From: CBDCUF01 sp965222525
GTDB taxonomy: Bacteria > Pseudomonadota > Alphaproteobacteria > Rickettsiales > UBA8987
Direction: 5' to 3'
DNA: 64,000 nucleotides
NCBI GenBank assembly: GCA_965222525.1
Contig: OZ244955.1
Location: forward strand, 1,674,001 to 1,738,000
The notes beneath the pieces were generated by a model. The model saw only the letters and a program-made list of their open reading frames with translations. It was not told the origin of the DNA and made no database searches. Shown here in pieces: positions 16,625 to 24,498 of the stretch; position 1 is the stretch's first letter, and each line of letters opens with the position of its first letter. The translations under genes and the position numbers were made by a program.

Positions 16625-18304
16625 TCAAAAAAACCTGTTAGTGATCGGATAGCGGCGGTCGCGGCCGAAGGGACGGGCGGAAATCTTTGCACCCGGACAG
16701 GATTGCCGCCTCTTATATTCCGCTGCATAGAGCATCTTGCGTATCCTCTCCACTACCGCTGCATTATGGCCGGATTTTATAATATCCTCAGCCTGCATAC
16801 GCTGCTCAATAATCTTTATCAAAATATCGTCAAGAATTTCGTAAGGGGGCAGGCTGTCCTGGTCGGTCTGGTTCGGACGCAGTTCAGCCGTCGGTGGTTT
16901 GGAGATAATATTCTGCGGTATAATTTCTCCATCAAGCCCACCTGCAGCACTGTTTTCCGGCATATATTTATTCCGCCACCTTGCCAGTGTAAAAACCTGC
17001 GTTTTATACACATCTTTCAATACCGAATAGCCGCCGCACATATCACCATATAACGTTGCGTAGCCGGTTGCCATCTCGGATTTATTGCCGGTCGCCATTA
17101 CCATATGCCCGAACTTGTTACTCAGCGCCATAAGCAATGCGCCTCGTATCCGCGATTGCAGGTTTTCCTCGGTTGTATCCGGCTGAAGCCCTGTAAAAAG
17201 CGGTGCCAGCATATTTTCATACGCCTCAAACATATCCTCAATCGGGATGTTATCCAGCCGTACCCCCAGCTTTTGCGCACATTCCTCGGCATCCCGCACA
17301 CTCTCGGCAGAAGTATAGCGCGACGGCATCATAACCAGCCGTACCCTTTCCGCTCCAAGCGCATCCACCGCTACTGCCGCCGTAAGCGCCGAATCTATTC
17401 CGCCGGACATGCCGATTAACACACCCGGAAAACCGTTCTTTTCCGCATAATCACGCAGTGCCAGCACCATCGCCTGATAAATAACCTGCTCTTCGGAATC
17501 ATAAATCTCACGTGTCCCTTCTGCACATGCCCAGCCGGAGTGCCTTTTTCTCCAATCGGTAATTTCCAGTACTTCCTGTGTGCGCGACAGCCGTACCGAA
17601 AGCCCGTCATGCACATCCAGCGCATTATCAAAATCCTGTGGCGGAAGTATGAAAGAATCACCGTCAAACACCAGATCATCCTGTCCGCAAATCTGGTTAA
17701 GATAAATCACCGGTTTGCCGGTAACTTTCGCCGCAGCTTTCGCCCGCTCCAGACGTTTTTTGTGTTTACCGACTTCAAATGGTGAGGCATTTACCGAAAT
17801 CAATATATCCGCCTTTTTCATGGCAGACGGCACATCATCACTCCACATATCCTCGCAAACCATCAGCCCAAGCCGGATTCCCCGGAATTTAAACGGCTCG
17901 GGAAGCTCTCCGGTATCAAACACCCGCTTCTCATCAAACACACCGTAATTGGGCAAGTCATACTTGAACTGCTTATGCTGAATCCCGCCGTCAGCAAGCA
18001 GGAAGGCCGCATTATATATTTTACCCCCCTCTTCCCAGGGCGCACTGACCAGCATTGCGGTTCTATTATCAGAAGTTGCTTTCGCCAGATTGTAAACCGC
18101 TTCCATAGCGGCCTTGCGGAAGGAAGTCTTGAGTACCAGATCTTCAGGAGGATAGCCGGTTATGCAGAGCTCGGAATATACGACCAGGTCAGCCCCCTGC
18201 CCTGCCGCTTTATCGCGGGCAGCAAGGACTTTACGGCAATTACCTGCAATATCACCGACGGTAAGATTCAACTGTGCCAATGCTATTTTAAGATTATCCG
18301 TCAT
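16625..18304 (-). CDS. nadE: Glutamine-dependent NAD+ synthetase
   Basis: About 559 residues from the ATG at 18304 (MTDNLKIALAQLNLTVGD), chosen because the family begins this way; upstream ATGs overlap the preceding gene and add nonconserved residues. The N-terminal nitrilase-type glutaminase domain shows the catalytic Glu (VYSELCITGYPPEDL), Lys (KYDLPNYGVFDEKR) and Cys (GLMVCEDMW). The C-terminal synthetase domain has the PP-loop IGMSGGIDSALTAAVAVDAL. It makes NAD from deamido-NAD, ATP and glutamine-derived ammonia. It lies 16 bases after the small gene 18321-18575 and may be read from that gene's promoter. Confidence 0.94.
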   Translation of the reverse strand: MTDNLKIALAQLNLTVGDIAGNCRKVLAARDKAAGQGADLVVYSELCITGYPPEDLVLKTSFRKAAMEAVYNLAKATSDNRTAMLVSAPWEEGGKIYNAAFLLADGGIQHKQFKYDLPNYGVFDEKRVFDTGELPEPFKFRGIRLGLMVCEDMWSDDVPSAMKKADILISVNASPFEVGKHKKRLERAKAAAKVTGKPVIYLNQICGQDDLVFDGDSFILPPQDFDNALDVHDGLSVRLSRTQEVLEITDWRKRHSGWACAEGTREIYDSEEQVIYQAMVLALRDYAEKNGFPGVLIGMSGGIDSALTAAVAVDALGAERVRLVMMPSRYTSAESVRDAEECAQKLGVRLDNIPIEDMFEAYENMLAPLFTGLQPDTTEENLQSRIRGALLMALSNKFGHMVMATGNKSEMATGYATLYGDMCGGYSVLKDVYKTQVFTLARWRNKYMPENSAAGGLDGEIIPQNIISKPPTAELRPNQTDQDSLPPYEILDDILIKIIEQRMQAEDIIKSGHNAAVVERIRKMLYAAEYKRRQSCPGAKISARPFGRDRRYPITNRFF

Positions 18305-18320
18305 CGGTGAAATAAGTGGT

Positions 18321-18575
18321 TTAACCATTAACATTTAGACCACTGCCTTTTGTACCGATTTTGAACTTTTTATCCAACTTTTCTTTTTCGACTGATCTTT
18401 TTTGAGAGTTTTTATACAAATCATCTTCATCTTTTTCCAAAACAACCCCATATTCTTTTTGTAATTCTCTGAGAGCGGTATCAAAGTCTATTTCTTTTTT
18501 TGATTTAGAGTACCGTAAACTATTTCTTATTTCCCGCATTCTGGACGCTATACTATGCAGCTCTTTTTCATCCAA
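18321..18575 (-). CDS. Small charged protein of unknown function, second gene of a two-gene unit
   Basis: 84 residues if the TTG at 18575 is the start; the first ATG is at codon 13 (18539). It overlaps the end of the upstream gene 18568-18906 by eight bases in another frame, so translational coupling is likely and supports the TTG. It is rich in Lys, Glu and Asp, mostly helical (MREIRNSLRYSKSKKEIDFDT, ALRELQKEYGVVLEKDEDD), with no signal peptide or membrane segment. I recognise no family. It is controlled by the conserved small-gene promoter at 18943-18974. Confidence 0.55.
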   Translation of the reverse strand: MDEKELHSIASRMREIRNSLRYSKSKKEIDFDTALRELQKEYGVVLEKDEDDLYKNSQKRSVEKEKLDKKFKIGTKGSGLNVNG

Positions 18576-18906
18576 AGAATGGCTTTTTTTCTATTTCAAT
18601 TGCAGTTTTTATAAAATCTCTCGAATAATCATCTATTGATTTTAAGTCCCATGTATTTTCTGAATCAATATATACATATTCTTTGCCCTCATGTTGCATT
18701 CTATTTGCACCATGTATCCAGCCAACACCACCATTATTTCCAAGGGTTATTTCAATAGCAAAAGCTACTAAATTTGCACCATGTTTTGATCTTGCTTCTA
18801 GATAAAAGTCAGATTGTAGCCACCCTTCCATAGTAACTGTTTTTTCACCCAAAAAGGCTTCCCAACCTTTTTTGGTTTTATCTGGCCATTTTTGTGGCAT
18901 TTTCAT
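18568..18906 (-). CDS. Small protein of unknown function under the conserved small-gene promoter
   Basis: 112 residues, start MKMPQKWPDKTKKGWEAFLG. There is no signal peptide or membrane helix. The middle (AFAIEITLGNNGGVGWIHGA, then KEYVYIDSENTWDLKSID) suggests a compact mixed fold with several tryptophans. The ATG is about 37 bases downstream of a TATAAT in the block 18943-18974, giving a short leader; the ribosome binding site is weak. The gene is more AT-rich than pyrH and nadE, which flank the pair. I recognise no family. It is likely real because of the dedicated promoter and the coupled downstream gene. Confidence 0.65.
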   Translation of the reverse strand: MKMPQKWPDKTKKGWEAFLGEKTVTMEGWLQSDFYLEARSKHGANLVAFAIEITLGNNGGVGWIHGANRMQHEGKEYVYIDSENTWDLKSIDDYSRDFIKTAIEIEKKPFFG

Positions 18907-18942
18907 TTTTTTATCTCTATTTGCTAGCTTATATGTGAGTGT

Positions 18943-18974
18943 ATTATACCAGAGAAATGTTACAGTTGTGTTAA
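18943..18974 (-). promoter_or_regulatory. Conserved small-gene promoter, copy 1
   Basis: Read on the minus strand: TTAACACAACTGTAACAT, then TTCTCTGG, then the -10 TATAAT (18948-18943). The first part contains a direct repeat TTAACA-N5-GTAACA with 11-base period, which covers where a -35 hexamer would be. The -10 is extended (TGG before TATAAT). It is identical to copy 3 (51673) except in the -10 (TATAAT against TATAGT). The layout is that of a promoter activated by an OmpR-class or CtrA-like regulator. Confidence 0.75.
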
Positions 18975-19001
18975 GCTTTTTAAAAAAATTATAAACAATC
19001 G

Positions 19002-19715
19002 CTACTCAATAACCGTAAACTTGCCGTTGCCGGAGAATGCCTCGGCAAACCCGCCATGAGTATGGATTGAAAACACAACTATCGGCAGGCTGTTCTCACG
19101 GGCAAGCGCAATTGCGGTAGCGTCCATAACCCGTAAATCTTCCGCTAATACAGTGCGGTAATCCAGCTTGTCATAACGCTTTGCATCGGGATTGGTCTTG
19201 GGGTCGGCTGAATATACGCCGTCAACCTGGGTGCCCTTGAACAGTGCCTCGCATTCCAGCTCCACCGCACGCAGCGCCGCCGCCGTATCGGTTGTGAAAA
19301 ACGGGTTGCCGGTTCCTGCCGCGCAGATAACCACCCTTCCCCGCTCCATATGACGCTTGGCACGACGGCGAACAAACGGCTCGCACACCGCATTCATGGT
19401 TATCGCCGAAAGCACACGGGTATCAATTCCCTTCGACTCCATCACATTCTGCACTGCCAGCGCATTCATAACCGTCGCCAGCATCCCCATATAATCAGCG
19501 CTGGCACGCTCCATACCGGATTCGGCAGCTTTCATCCCGCGGAAAATATTGCCCCCGCCGACAACCAGGCATACCTCAACCCCCATCTCGCATACGGCCT
19601 TTATTTCATCACATATGCGGTCGACGGTGGGGATATCCTGTCCATATTGCTGATTACCCATAAGCGCTTCACCTGAAAGCTTGAGAAGTATACGCTTGTA
19701 TTTGGGTTTGGTCAT
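19002..19715 (-). CDS. pyrH: UMP kinase
   Basis: 237 residues, normal for bacterial UMP kinase. Landmarks: KRILLKLSGEALMG at the N-terminus (phosphate binding), VVGGGNIFRG, the YMGMLATVMNAL helix, AAGTGNPFFTTDTAAALRA and KVDGVYSADP-type region (TQVDGVYSADPKTNP). It phosphorylates UMP with ATP as the second step of pyrimidine nucleotide formation in the cytoplasm. It follows tsf as in the classic rpsB-tsf-pyrH-frr cluster, but a foreign small gene and repeats separate it from tsf, and frr does not follow. Confidence 0.96.
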   Translation of the reverse strand: MTKPKYKRILLKLSGEALMGNQQYGQDIPTVDRICDEIKAVCEMGVEVCLVVGGGNIFRGMKAAESGMERASADYMGMLATVMNALAVQNVMESKGIDTRVLSAITMNAVCEPFVRRRAKRHMERGRVVICAAGTGNPFFTTDTAAALRAVELECEALFKGTQVDGVYSADPKTNPDAKRYDKLDYRTVLAEDLRVMDATAIALARENSLPIVVFSIHTHGGFAEAFSGNGKFTVIE

Positions 19716-19788
19716 GAAAGGTTATGGGTTACAGGTTTTAGGTTATAGCACCACACCCTGCTAAACAAGCCTAATCTTTAGCGGCTGC

Positions 19789-20196
19789 CTAAAGGTGAAG
19801 TGCGGAGTTCAAATCTTTTGGATTTACAACTTTTTCCGCAAAGCTTTTCTCTTCCTGTTTCACAGGAACTTTCACTGCCTCATCGAACGCATTGCCTACT
19901 ATTGTATAAGCTTGGGAAATAGCATTGCCATACTCGTCACCTTGCAATGTCTCCATACGTTTTGCCCTTAAGTTACGCGTAGAAACAACTTTGTTAACAA
20001 CTCCGGAATTTATCGCAGTCAGCAGTTCGCTTTTTGCAAGGACTTTTGCCATACCCTCCATAGAGAAACTTCCGTCCCCCATGTTTTCTGGTATTTTGAT
20101 GCTTTCTGCAATTTCTTTCAGCTTATCAATCTGCTTTCCTTGAAGGACTGTTTGATTCTGAATTATTTTTTGCTTCCTAGATTCTCTTTCATCCAT
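19789..20196 (-). CDS. Small protein of unknown function under the conserved small-gene promoter
   Basis: 135 residues with a strong ribosome binding site (AAGGAG, seven bases before the ATG at 20196). The sequence is soluble and largely helical: MDERESRKQKIIQNQTVLQG at the start, KLKEIAESIKIPENM, then GMAKVLAKSELLTAINSGVV and SQAYTIVGNAFDEAVKVPVK. No signal peptide, membrane helix or known family is visible. It lies between tsf and pyrH, interrupting a normally tight operon, and has its own copy of the conserved promoter (20251-20282). It is a candidate member of a coordinately controlled set of small proteins. Confidence 0.7.
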   Translation of the reverse strand: MDERESRKQKIIQNQTVLQGKQIDKLKEIAESIKIPENMGDGSFSMEGMAKVLAKSELLTAINSGVVNKVVSTRNLRAKRMETLQGDEYGNAISQAYTIVGNAFDEAVKVPVKQEEKSFAEKVVNPKDLNSALHL

Positions 20197-20250
20197 AATT
20201 ATCTCCTTTTTGTTATAGTTAGCAGGCTGCCCATCAGCCCTTATGAAAAC

Positions 20251-20282
20251 ACTATACCAGAGAAATGTTACAGTTTTATGAA
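20251..20282 (-). promoter_or_regulatory. Conserved small-gene promoter, copy 2
   Basis: Minus strand: TTCATAAAACTGTAACAT, TTCTCTGG, then the -10 TATAGT (20256-20251). The right 22 bases (ACTGTAACATTTCTCTGG plus TATA) equal copies 1 and 3; the left half-site is TTCATA instead of TTAACA. A further TTCATAAAA lies ten bases upstream, so three half-sites may be in phase. The start codon of the 135-residue protein is about 55 bases downstream. Confidence 0.72.
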
Positions 20283-20348
20283 GCTTTTATGAATTTTTTG
20301 TTAAAATATACTTTTTTCTTGTAATTCTGGTAGTTGGGTGGCGTTTAC

Positions 20349-20566
20349 CCCCTCCTCCCCCGCTTGCGGGGGAGGCAAGAAATCTCGAAATCTTTGATTT
20401 CGTAAGATTTCTGGTGGGGGAATAAATAAGTGCAAAGTGCTGAGTGTTGTGTACTGAGTCTCCCGCTGCAAACACACAGCACTCAGCACTGCATCATTCC
20501 CTCCCCAGAAATCTGGAAAGCAAGCTTTCTCAGATTTCTTGCCCCTCCCGCAAGCGGGAGGGGTTT
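20349..20566. repeat. Family C double-hairpin element (C1)
   Basis: Left end: CCTCCCCCGCTTGCGGGGGA, a G/C-rich hairpin, followed by GGCAAGAAATCT and a second hairpin of AGAAATC/GATTTC words. The right end carries the inverse: AGATTTCTTGCC followed by the hairpin CCTCCCGCAAGCGGGAGG. Between them are about 60 bases of degenerate 'AGTGCTGAGTGTTGTG'-type sequence. The element fills the gap just downstream of tsf; a near-identical arrangement lies at 24499-24680. Confidence 0.8.
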
Positions 20567-21493
20567 TTAGCCACTCACAGCGGCGGCTACTTCAGCGGCA
20601 AAGTCGGTTTCTTCCTTCTCTATGCCCTCGCCTAGTGTAAATTGTACAAAATCCGCTATCTGCACAGGCGCTCCGACATCCTTTTCGGCATCCTTAAGCA
20701 CCTGGGAAATCCTGGTTTTTCCGTCGATTACAAAAAGCTGTTCGGGTAACACCACCTGTTCATAATATTTACGGATACGGCCTTCAACCATTTTCTCGAT
20801 AATATTTTCAGGCTTGCCGGAAGACCTTGCCTGATCTGCATAAATCGCCTTCTCACGGGCAAGGTTATCCTGATTCACCCCTTCAATCGTAAGCGATTCG
20901 GGCTTTGCCGCCGCAATATGCATCGCAATCTGCTTGCCGAGTGCTTCAAGCTTTCCCTTGTCACCAGCCGATTCCAGCGCAACCAGTACCCCGATTTTCC
21001 CCATACTCGAAGCTTGCGCATTATGAATGTAGGTGGCCACTACCCCCTCCCCTGCCTCCAGTGCAGCCGCACGGCGCAGGGTAAGGTTCTCACCAATCGT
21101 GGCAATATTATCGGTAATTATTTCTGAAAGGGTTTTATTACTTTCCGAGCAGGTGCAACTCTGCATCTTTTCAATGTCACCACCAGATTGCAGAGCAGCC
21201 TTCGCTATACCGCTGACAAGCTTCTGGAACTGCTCGTTCTTGGCTACAAAATCCGTCTCGGAATTAACCTCGACAATAGCCGCCTTGCTGCCTTCCACAG
21301 CAATTCCAACCAGCCCTTCGGTGGCAACACGGCCGGACTTCTTCGCCGCAGCCGAAAGCCCCTTCTTGCGTAGCCAGTCCTTCGCAGCATCAAAGTCACC
21401 GTCGGTTTCCGCCAGTGCCTTCTTGCAATCCATCATACCCGCACCGCTCGCCTCACGTAATTTTTTAATATCACTCGCAGTTATACTCGCCAT
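20567..21493 (-). CDS. tsf: Translation elongation factor Ts
   Basis: 308 residues, start MASITASDIKKLREASGAGM followed by MDCKKALAETDGDFDAAKDW, the diagnostic EF-Ts N-terminus with the TDFP-like core further on (VNSETDFVAKNEQF). EF-Ts exchanges GDP for GTP on EF-Tu. A Cys-rich stretch (MQSCTCSESNK, about residues 108-118) is unusual for this loop. It follows rpsB in the same direction with a family B repeat in the 195-base gap. Confidence 0.97.
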   Translation of the reverse strand: MASITASDIKKLREASGAGMMDCKKALAETDGDFDAAKDWLRKKGLSAAAKKSGRVATEGLVGIAVEGSKAAIVEVNSETDFVAKNEQFQKLVSGIAKAALQSGGDIEKMQSCTCSESNKTLSEIITDNIATIGENLTLRRAAALEAGEGVVATYIHNAQASSMGKIGVLVALESAGDKGKLEALGKQIAMHIAAAKPESLTIEGVNQDNLAREKAIYADQARSSGKPENIIEKMVEGRIRKYYEQVVLPEQLFVIDGKTRISQVLKDAEKDVGAPVQIADFVQFTLGEGIEKEETDFAAEVAAAVSG

Positions 21494-21518
21494 TTTAATT
21501 CTCCTTTTTTAGTTTTCT

Positions 21519-21675
21519 GTCACCCCGGATGGATGGTTTCTCGAAATCTTTGATTTCGTTTAGAAAGCACCATTCTCGGGGTTATTTGCATAATCACGTA
21601 GCTTTGCTTATAACCCCGAGAACGCTATTTTCTAACTACATCAGAGATGTAGAGAAAATATGCGTCCGGGGTGAC
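21519..21675. repeat. Family B palindromic element, full-length copy (B1)
   Basis: 157 bp bounded by GTCACCCCGGATGG and the complementary GCGTCCGGGGTGAC. Inside is a second inverted pair (ATTCTCGGGGTTAT and ATAACCCCGAGAACG) and arms with TTTTCT/AGAAAA. It sits in the rpsB-tsf intergenic region. A full second copy is at 47432-47587 and a left half at 29726-29790. The whole unit should fold into a long cruciform-like structure. It has no gene. Confidence 0.85.
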
Positions 21676-21688
21676 ATCCTGTATAAAA

Positions 21689-22801
21689 TCAGGAAGCCTT
21701 GGCTTCCTTTTTATCATCCTTATCCTTGGGTTTGGCTGTGTCCTTCTTGGCCGCAGTCTTTTTCGGTGCGGTTTTTTTCTCCTCTGCCTTTTTCGCAGGA
21801 GCCTTCTTCGTAGCCGGCTTTTTCTCCACCGCTTTCTTATCTTCCTTATCAGACTTATCCGCAGCTTTTTTCGCAGGAGATTTCTTAGCCTTGGCCTCCT
21901 TAGGTTTTTCCTCTTTTGCAACCGTCTCCTTCGCAGGTTTTTTATCCTCTTTCTTCTCTTCTCCTACCTTTGCACCTGCCTTCTTGGGAAACTTCTTGGT
22001 TTCCACCTTAACCTTCTTATCTCCTTTGCCCCCCTTGCTTTCCACCTTGTCAGGAAGCTGCTCTGCCGGAGTCTCCGTCTTCGCACCGGCATCATCACCC
22101 GACTTCACAAGCGCAGATTCAATACCGGACAGAATCGCATCCGAAACCAGGTTGCAATAAAGCTGAATCGACTTGGTTGCATCATCATTTCCCGGAATCA
22201 GATGGTCTACATTCTCCGGATTACAGTTGGTATCAACCACTGCAACTATAGGAATACCAAGCTTTCTGGCTTCCTGTATCGCAATTTTTTCCTTGTTGGT
22301 ATCGATGATGAACAGCAAATCCGGAATACCGCCCATATCCTTGATTCCACCGAGGGATGCCTCCAGTTTTGCAAGCTGACGGCTGATTTGCAGCCTCTCC
22401 TTCTTGGAAAGCACCAGCTCCGGATCCTCAAGCTGCGATTCCAGCTTGCGTAAAGTCTTGATGGAAGCCGAAACCGTATTCCAGTTGGTCAGCATACCGC
22501 CGAGCCAGCGATGATTTATATAATACTGCCCGCAGCGTTTGGCCGAATCGGCTATAATCGAGGATGCCTGATGCTTGGTGCCGACAAACAGAACACGCCC
22601 GTTTTTCGACGCCACATCCCGTACAACCTCAAGCGCCCTGTGCAGGAATGGCACGGTCTGTTGCAGGTCAATTATATGGATATTATGGCGGGTACCGAAG
22701 ATATACGGCTCCATGCGCGGATTCCAGCGCATGGTCTTGTGTCCGAAATGCACGCCTGCTTCCAGCAACTCGCGCATGGTAAATTTTGGTAATGCTGACA
22801 T
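21689..22801 (-). CDS. rpsB: Ribosomal protein S2 with long lysine/alanine-rich tail
   Basis: 370 residues against about 240-260 usual. Residues 1-232 are a standard S2 (MRELLEAGVHFGHKTMRWNP, FVGTKHQASSII, HRWLGGMLTNWNT, DLLFIIDTNKEKIAIQEA, VDTNCNPENVDHLIPGNDDA). Residues 233-370 form a low-complexity tail of Lys, Ala, Glu and Pro with repeated KKAPAKK-like units, resembling histone H1 tails. S2 binds the small subunit near S1. It begins the rpsB-tsf group. Confidence 0.96.
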   Translation of the reverse strand: MSALPKFTMRELLEAGVHFGHKTMRWNPRMEPYIFGTRHNIHIIDLQQTVPFLHRALEVVRDVASKNGRVLFVGTKHQASSIIADSAKRCGQYYINHRWLGGMLTNWNTVSASIKTLRKLESQLEDPELVLSKKERLQISRQLAKLEASLGGIKDMGGIPDLLFIIDTNKEKIAIQEARKLGIPIVAVVDTNCNPENVDHLIPGNDDATKSIQLYCNLVSDAILSGIESALVKSGDDAGAKTETPAEQLPDKVESKGGKGDKKVKVETKKFPKKAGAKVGEEKKEDKKPAKETVAKEEKPKEAKAKKSPAKKAADKSDKEDKKAVEKKPATKKAPAKKAEEKKTAPKKTAAKKDTAKPKDKDDKKEAKAS

Positions 22802-22990
22802 ATTTCCTCTCAGTTATCACTTCCACAGGCGATTTGCGTAGCACTGAAAGTATAGCGCCTGTGTGTTTATTCCGGATAATTCCGGTTCGGGCGGCCTAAA
22901 TAACACTATTTATGTTGATTATCAAGCAATAAATATATGTTTTCCCGATTTTTACTTGCCGTCTGAAAATTTTATGCTAACGCTCGCTGC

Positions 22991-24130
22991 ATGGCCGATG
23001 ACGGTATCGTAATCAAGAAAATCAAGAAAGGCGGCGGCCACGGACATCATGGCGGTGCGTGGAAGGTGGCCTATGCCGATTTCGTAACTGCGATGATGGC
23101 GTTTTTCCTGCTGATGTGGCTGTTGAACGCTACCGAGGCGGAGAATCTGGCCGGTCTGGCCGATTATTTCGCACCTACCGTCGGCATTTCGGGTGAAATG
23201 GGAATCGGCTTCAGAGGCGGTAAGGGAGCGCTTTCCAGTGGTATCGGCGCTGATAAGAACACTAACAAGGGCATAGTTTTCGGCGGTACTCCTGCCGGCC
23301 CTATAGTAAAAGTTACCGAGAGAGTTGAGGTGGAGACCATGGAAACCGACAGTGAGAAACTGGCGGTGATAATTGGTGACCATGCGAAATCGGAAGGTGA
23401 AAGTGGTGGCGGGGAGTTAAGTGAGGCCGAGGATGCGCTGTCCCGCTATGTCGGGGAGATTGCCGAGGAGGAAGGTCTGGAAGGTGCAGTAAATCTGCGC
23501 AAGACTCCGGACGGTCTGGAGATACAGATTACCGATACCAAGGGTGAAGCCATGTTTGAAACCGGTACGGCGGTATTGCGTCCGGCTGTTACCGATGCGC
23601 TGGAAAAGCTGGCCGAGGTGCTGAGCAAGATGAATAATTACATATCAATTACCGGCCATACCAGTGCAATTCCGGTACAGCGTGGCGGGAATTACGGTAA
23701 CTGGGAGCTGTCGGCCGACAGGGCCAATGCGACAAGGCGGGTACTGGTGCGGTCTGGTGTGCCGGTTGAGCAGATTGCGCAGGTTGTAGGCAAATCCGAC
23801 AACGACCCGCTTGATATAAAAAATCCCGATTCACCGGTGAATAGCCGGATAAGCATAGTATTACTTAGACGTTCCATTGCCCCCGATCATAAGAGAGGAG
23901 CGCCGGAGCGGGTGTTTATCGACACCGAATCCGAGAATTCCAGAGAGTTGAAAGATACACCGGAAGTTATTGAGGAAGAACAGATTATTGATGAATCTAT
24001 GAGTAATGCAATAGACGACATATTGCATAATGAGGAGGAAGTTGAGCAGGATGGCAGTATCAACACCCAGGATCCGTTCAGTAATAACGGCCCCGCCTCC
24101 TCCGCCCCACTGGATTCCCTGCCTGAATAG
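22991..24130 (+). CDS. motB: Flagellar motor stator protein MotB
   Basis: 379 residues. The N-terminus has a glycine/histidine/lysine-rich cytoplasmic stretch, then WKVAYADFVTAMMAFFLLMWL, the single membrane helix with the proton-binding aspartate. A plug/linker follows, then an OmpA-type peptidoglycan-binding domain (about 200-300) with ITGHTSAIPVQRGGNYGNWELSADRA and GKSDNDPL. Together with MotA it forms the torque-generating channel of the flagellar motor. MotA is not adjacent. The C-terminal 80 residues are acidic and likely disordered. Confidence 0.92.
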   Translation: MADDGIVIKKIKKGGGHGHHGGAWKVAYADFVTAMMAFFLLMWLLNATEAENLAGLADYFAPTVGISGEMGIGFRGGKGALSSGIGADKNTNKGIVFGGTPAGPIVKVTERVEVETMETDSEKLAVIIGDHAKSEGESGGGELSEAEDALSRYVGEIAEEEGLEGAVNLRKTPDGLEIQITDTKGEAMFETGTAVLRPAVTDALEKLAEVLSKMNNYISITGHTSAIPVQRGGNYGNWELSADRANATRRVLVRSGVPVEQIAQVVGKSDNDPLDIKNPDSPVNSRISIVLLRRSIAPDHKRGAPERVFIDTESENSRELKDTPEVIEEEQIIDESMSNAIDDILHNEEEVEQDGSINTQDPFSNNGPASSAPLDSLPE

Positions 24131-24220
24131 AGTCCGGAGTTTTGAATTCAGAGTTCAGTGGGGATTTAAATCTGATAGAATATTACTGAACTCCGGATTC
24201 CGCACTCTGAACTCCACTCC
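24130..24220. repeat. Degenerate palindromic word repeat after motB
   Basis: The words GAGTCCGGAGTTTTGAATTC and CAGAGTTCAGT are mirrored by ACTGAACTCCGGATTC and CTCTGAACTCCACTC. The result is a loose inverted repeat made from variants of GAGTTC/GAACTC. Similar word-play sequences with other core words occur in several intergenic gaps of this window. Confidence 0.6.
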
Positions 24221-24291
24221 CACACTTCCGGCCATATACAGGTGCATGCTATACTCCTTCGCGTAATTGCAATTCAAACCCCGGGGGAGTA

Positions 24292-24492
24292 ATGAAATTC
24301 ATACTGAAAATTATAGACAGGTTAAAGGAGCCGTCAACATATGCATCGCTGGCGGCAATGCTGGGTGTGTTCGGCGTCAGCCTGAATGAAGGCCTGTGGC
24401 AGAATATCGTCTATGCTGTTACAGGAATAGCCGGAATCATCGGCTTCTTCCTGGCTGAGAAAAGTGGTGAAGCTAAAGAAAGTAGTCAATAA
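24292..24492 (+). CDS. Holin-like small membrane protein
   Basis: 66 residues with two hydrophobic helices (about 17-33 and 38-55) and a short charged tail, start MKFILKIIDRLKEPSTYASL. The pattern STYASLAAMLGVFGVSLNEG...GIAGIIGFFLAEK resembles small phage holins or holin-like proteins of alphaproteobacterial prophages. The ribosome binding site GGGGGAG precedes the ATG. It lies upstream of the Rz/Rz1-like pair, separated only by a family C repeat, which supports a lysis role. No endolysin is present nearby. Confidence 0.6.
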   Translation: MKFILKIIDRLKEPSTYASLAAMLGVFGVSLNEGLWQNIVYAVTGIAGIIGFFLAEKSGEAKESSQ

Positions 24493-24498
24493 TTACTG

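Noticed and set aside
21671..22453. Long open frames on the plus strand opposite rpsB (260 and 153 codons)
   Set aside because: They arise from the lysine/alanine-rich repetitive tail codons of S2 read backwards, giving Phe/Leu/Arg- or Ser/Phe-rich low-complexity products.
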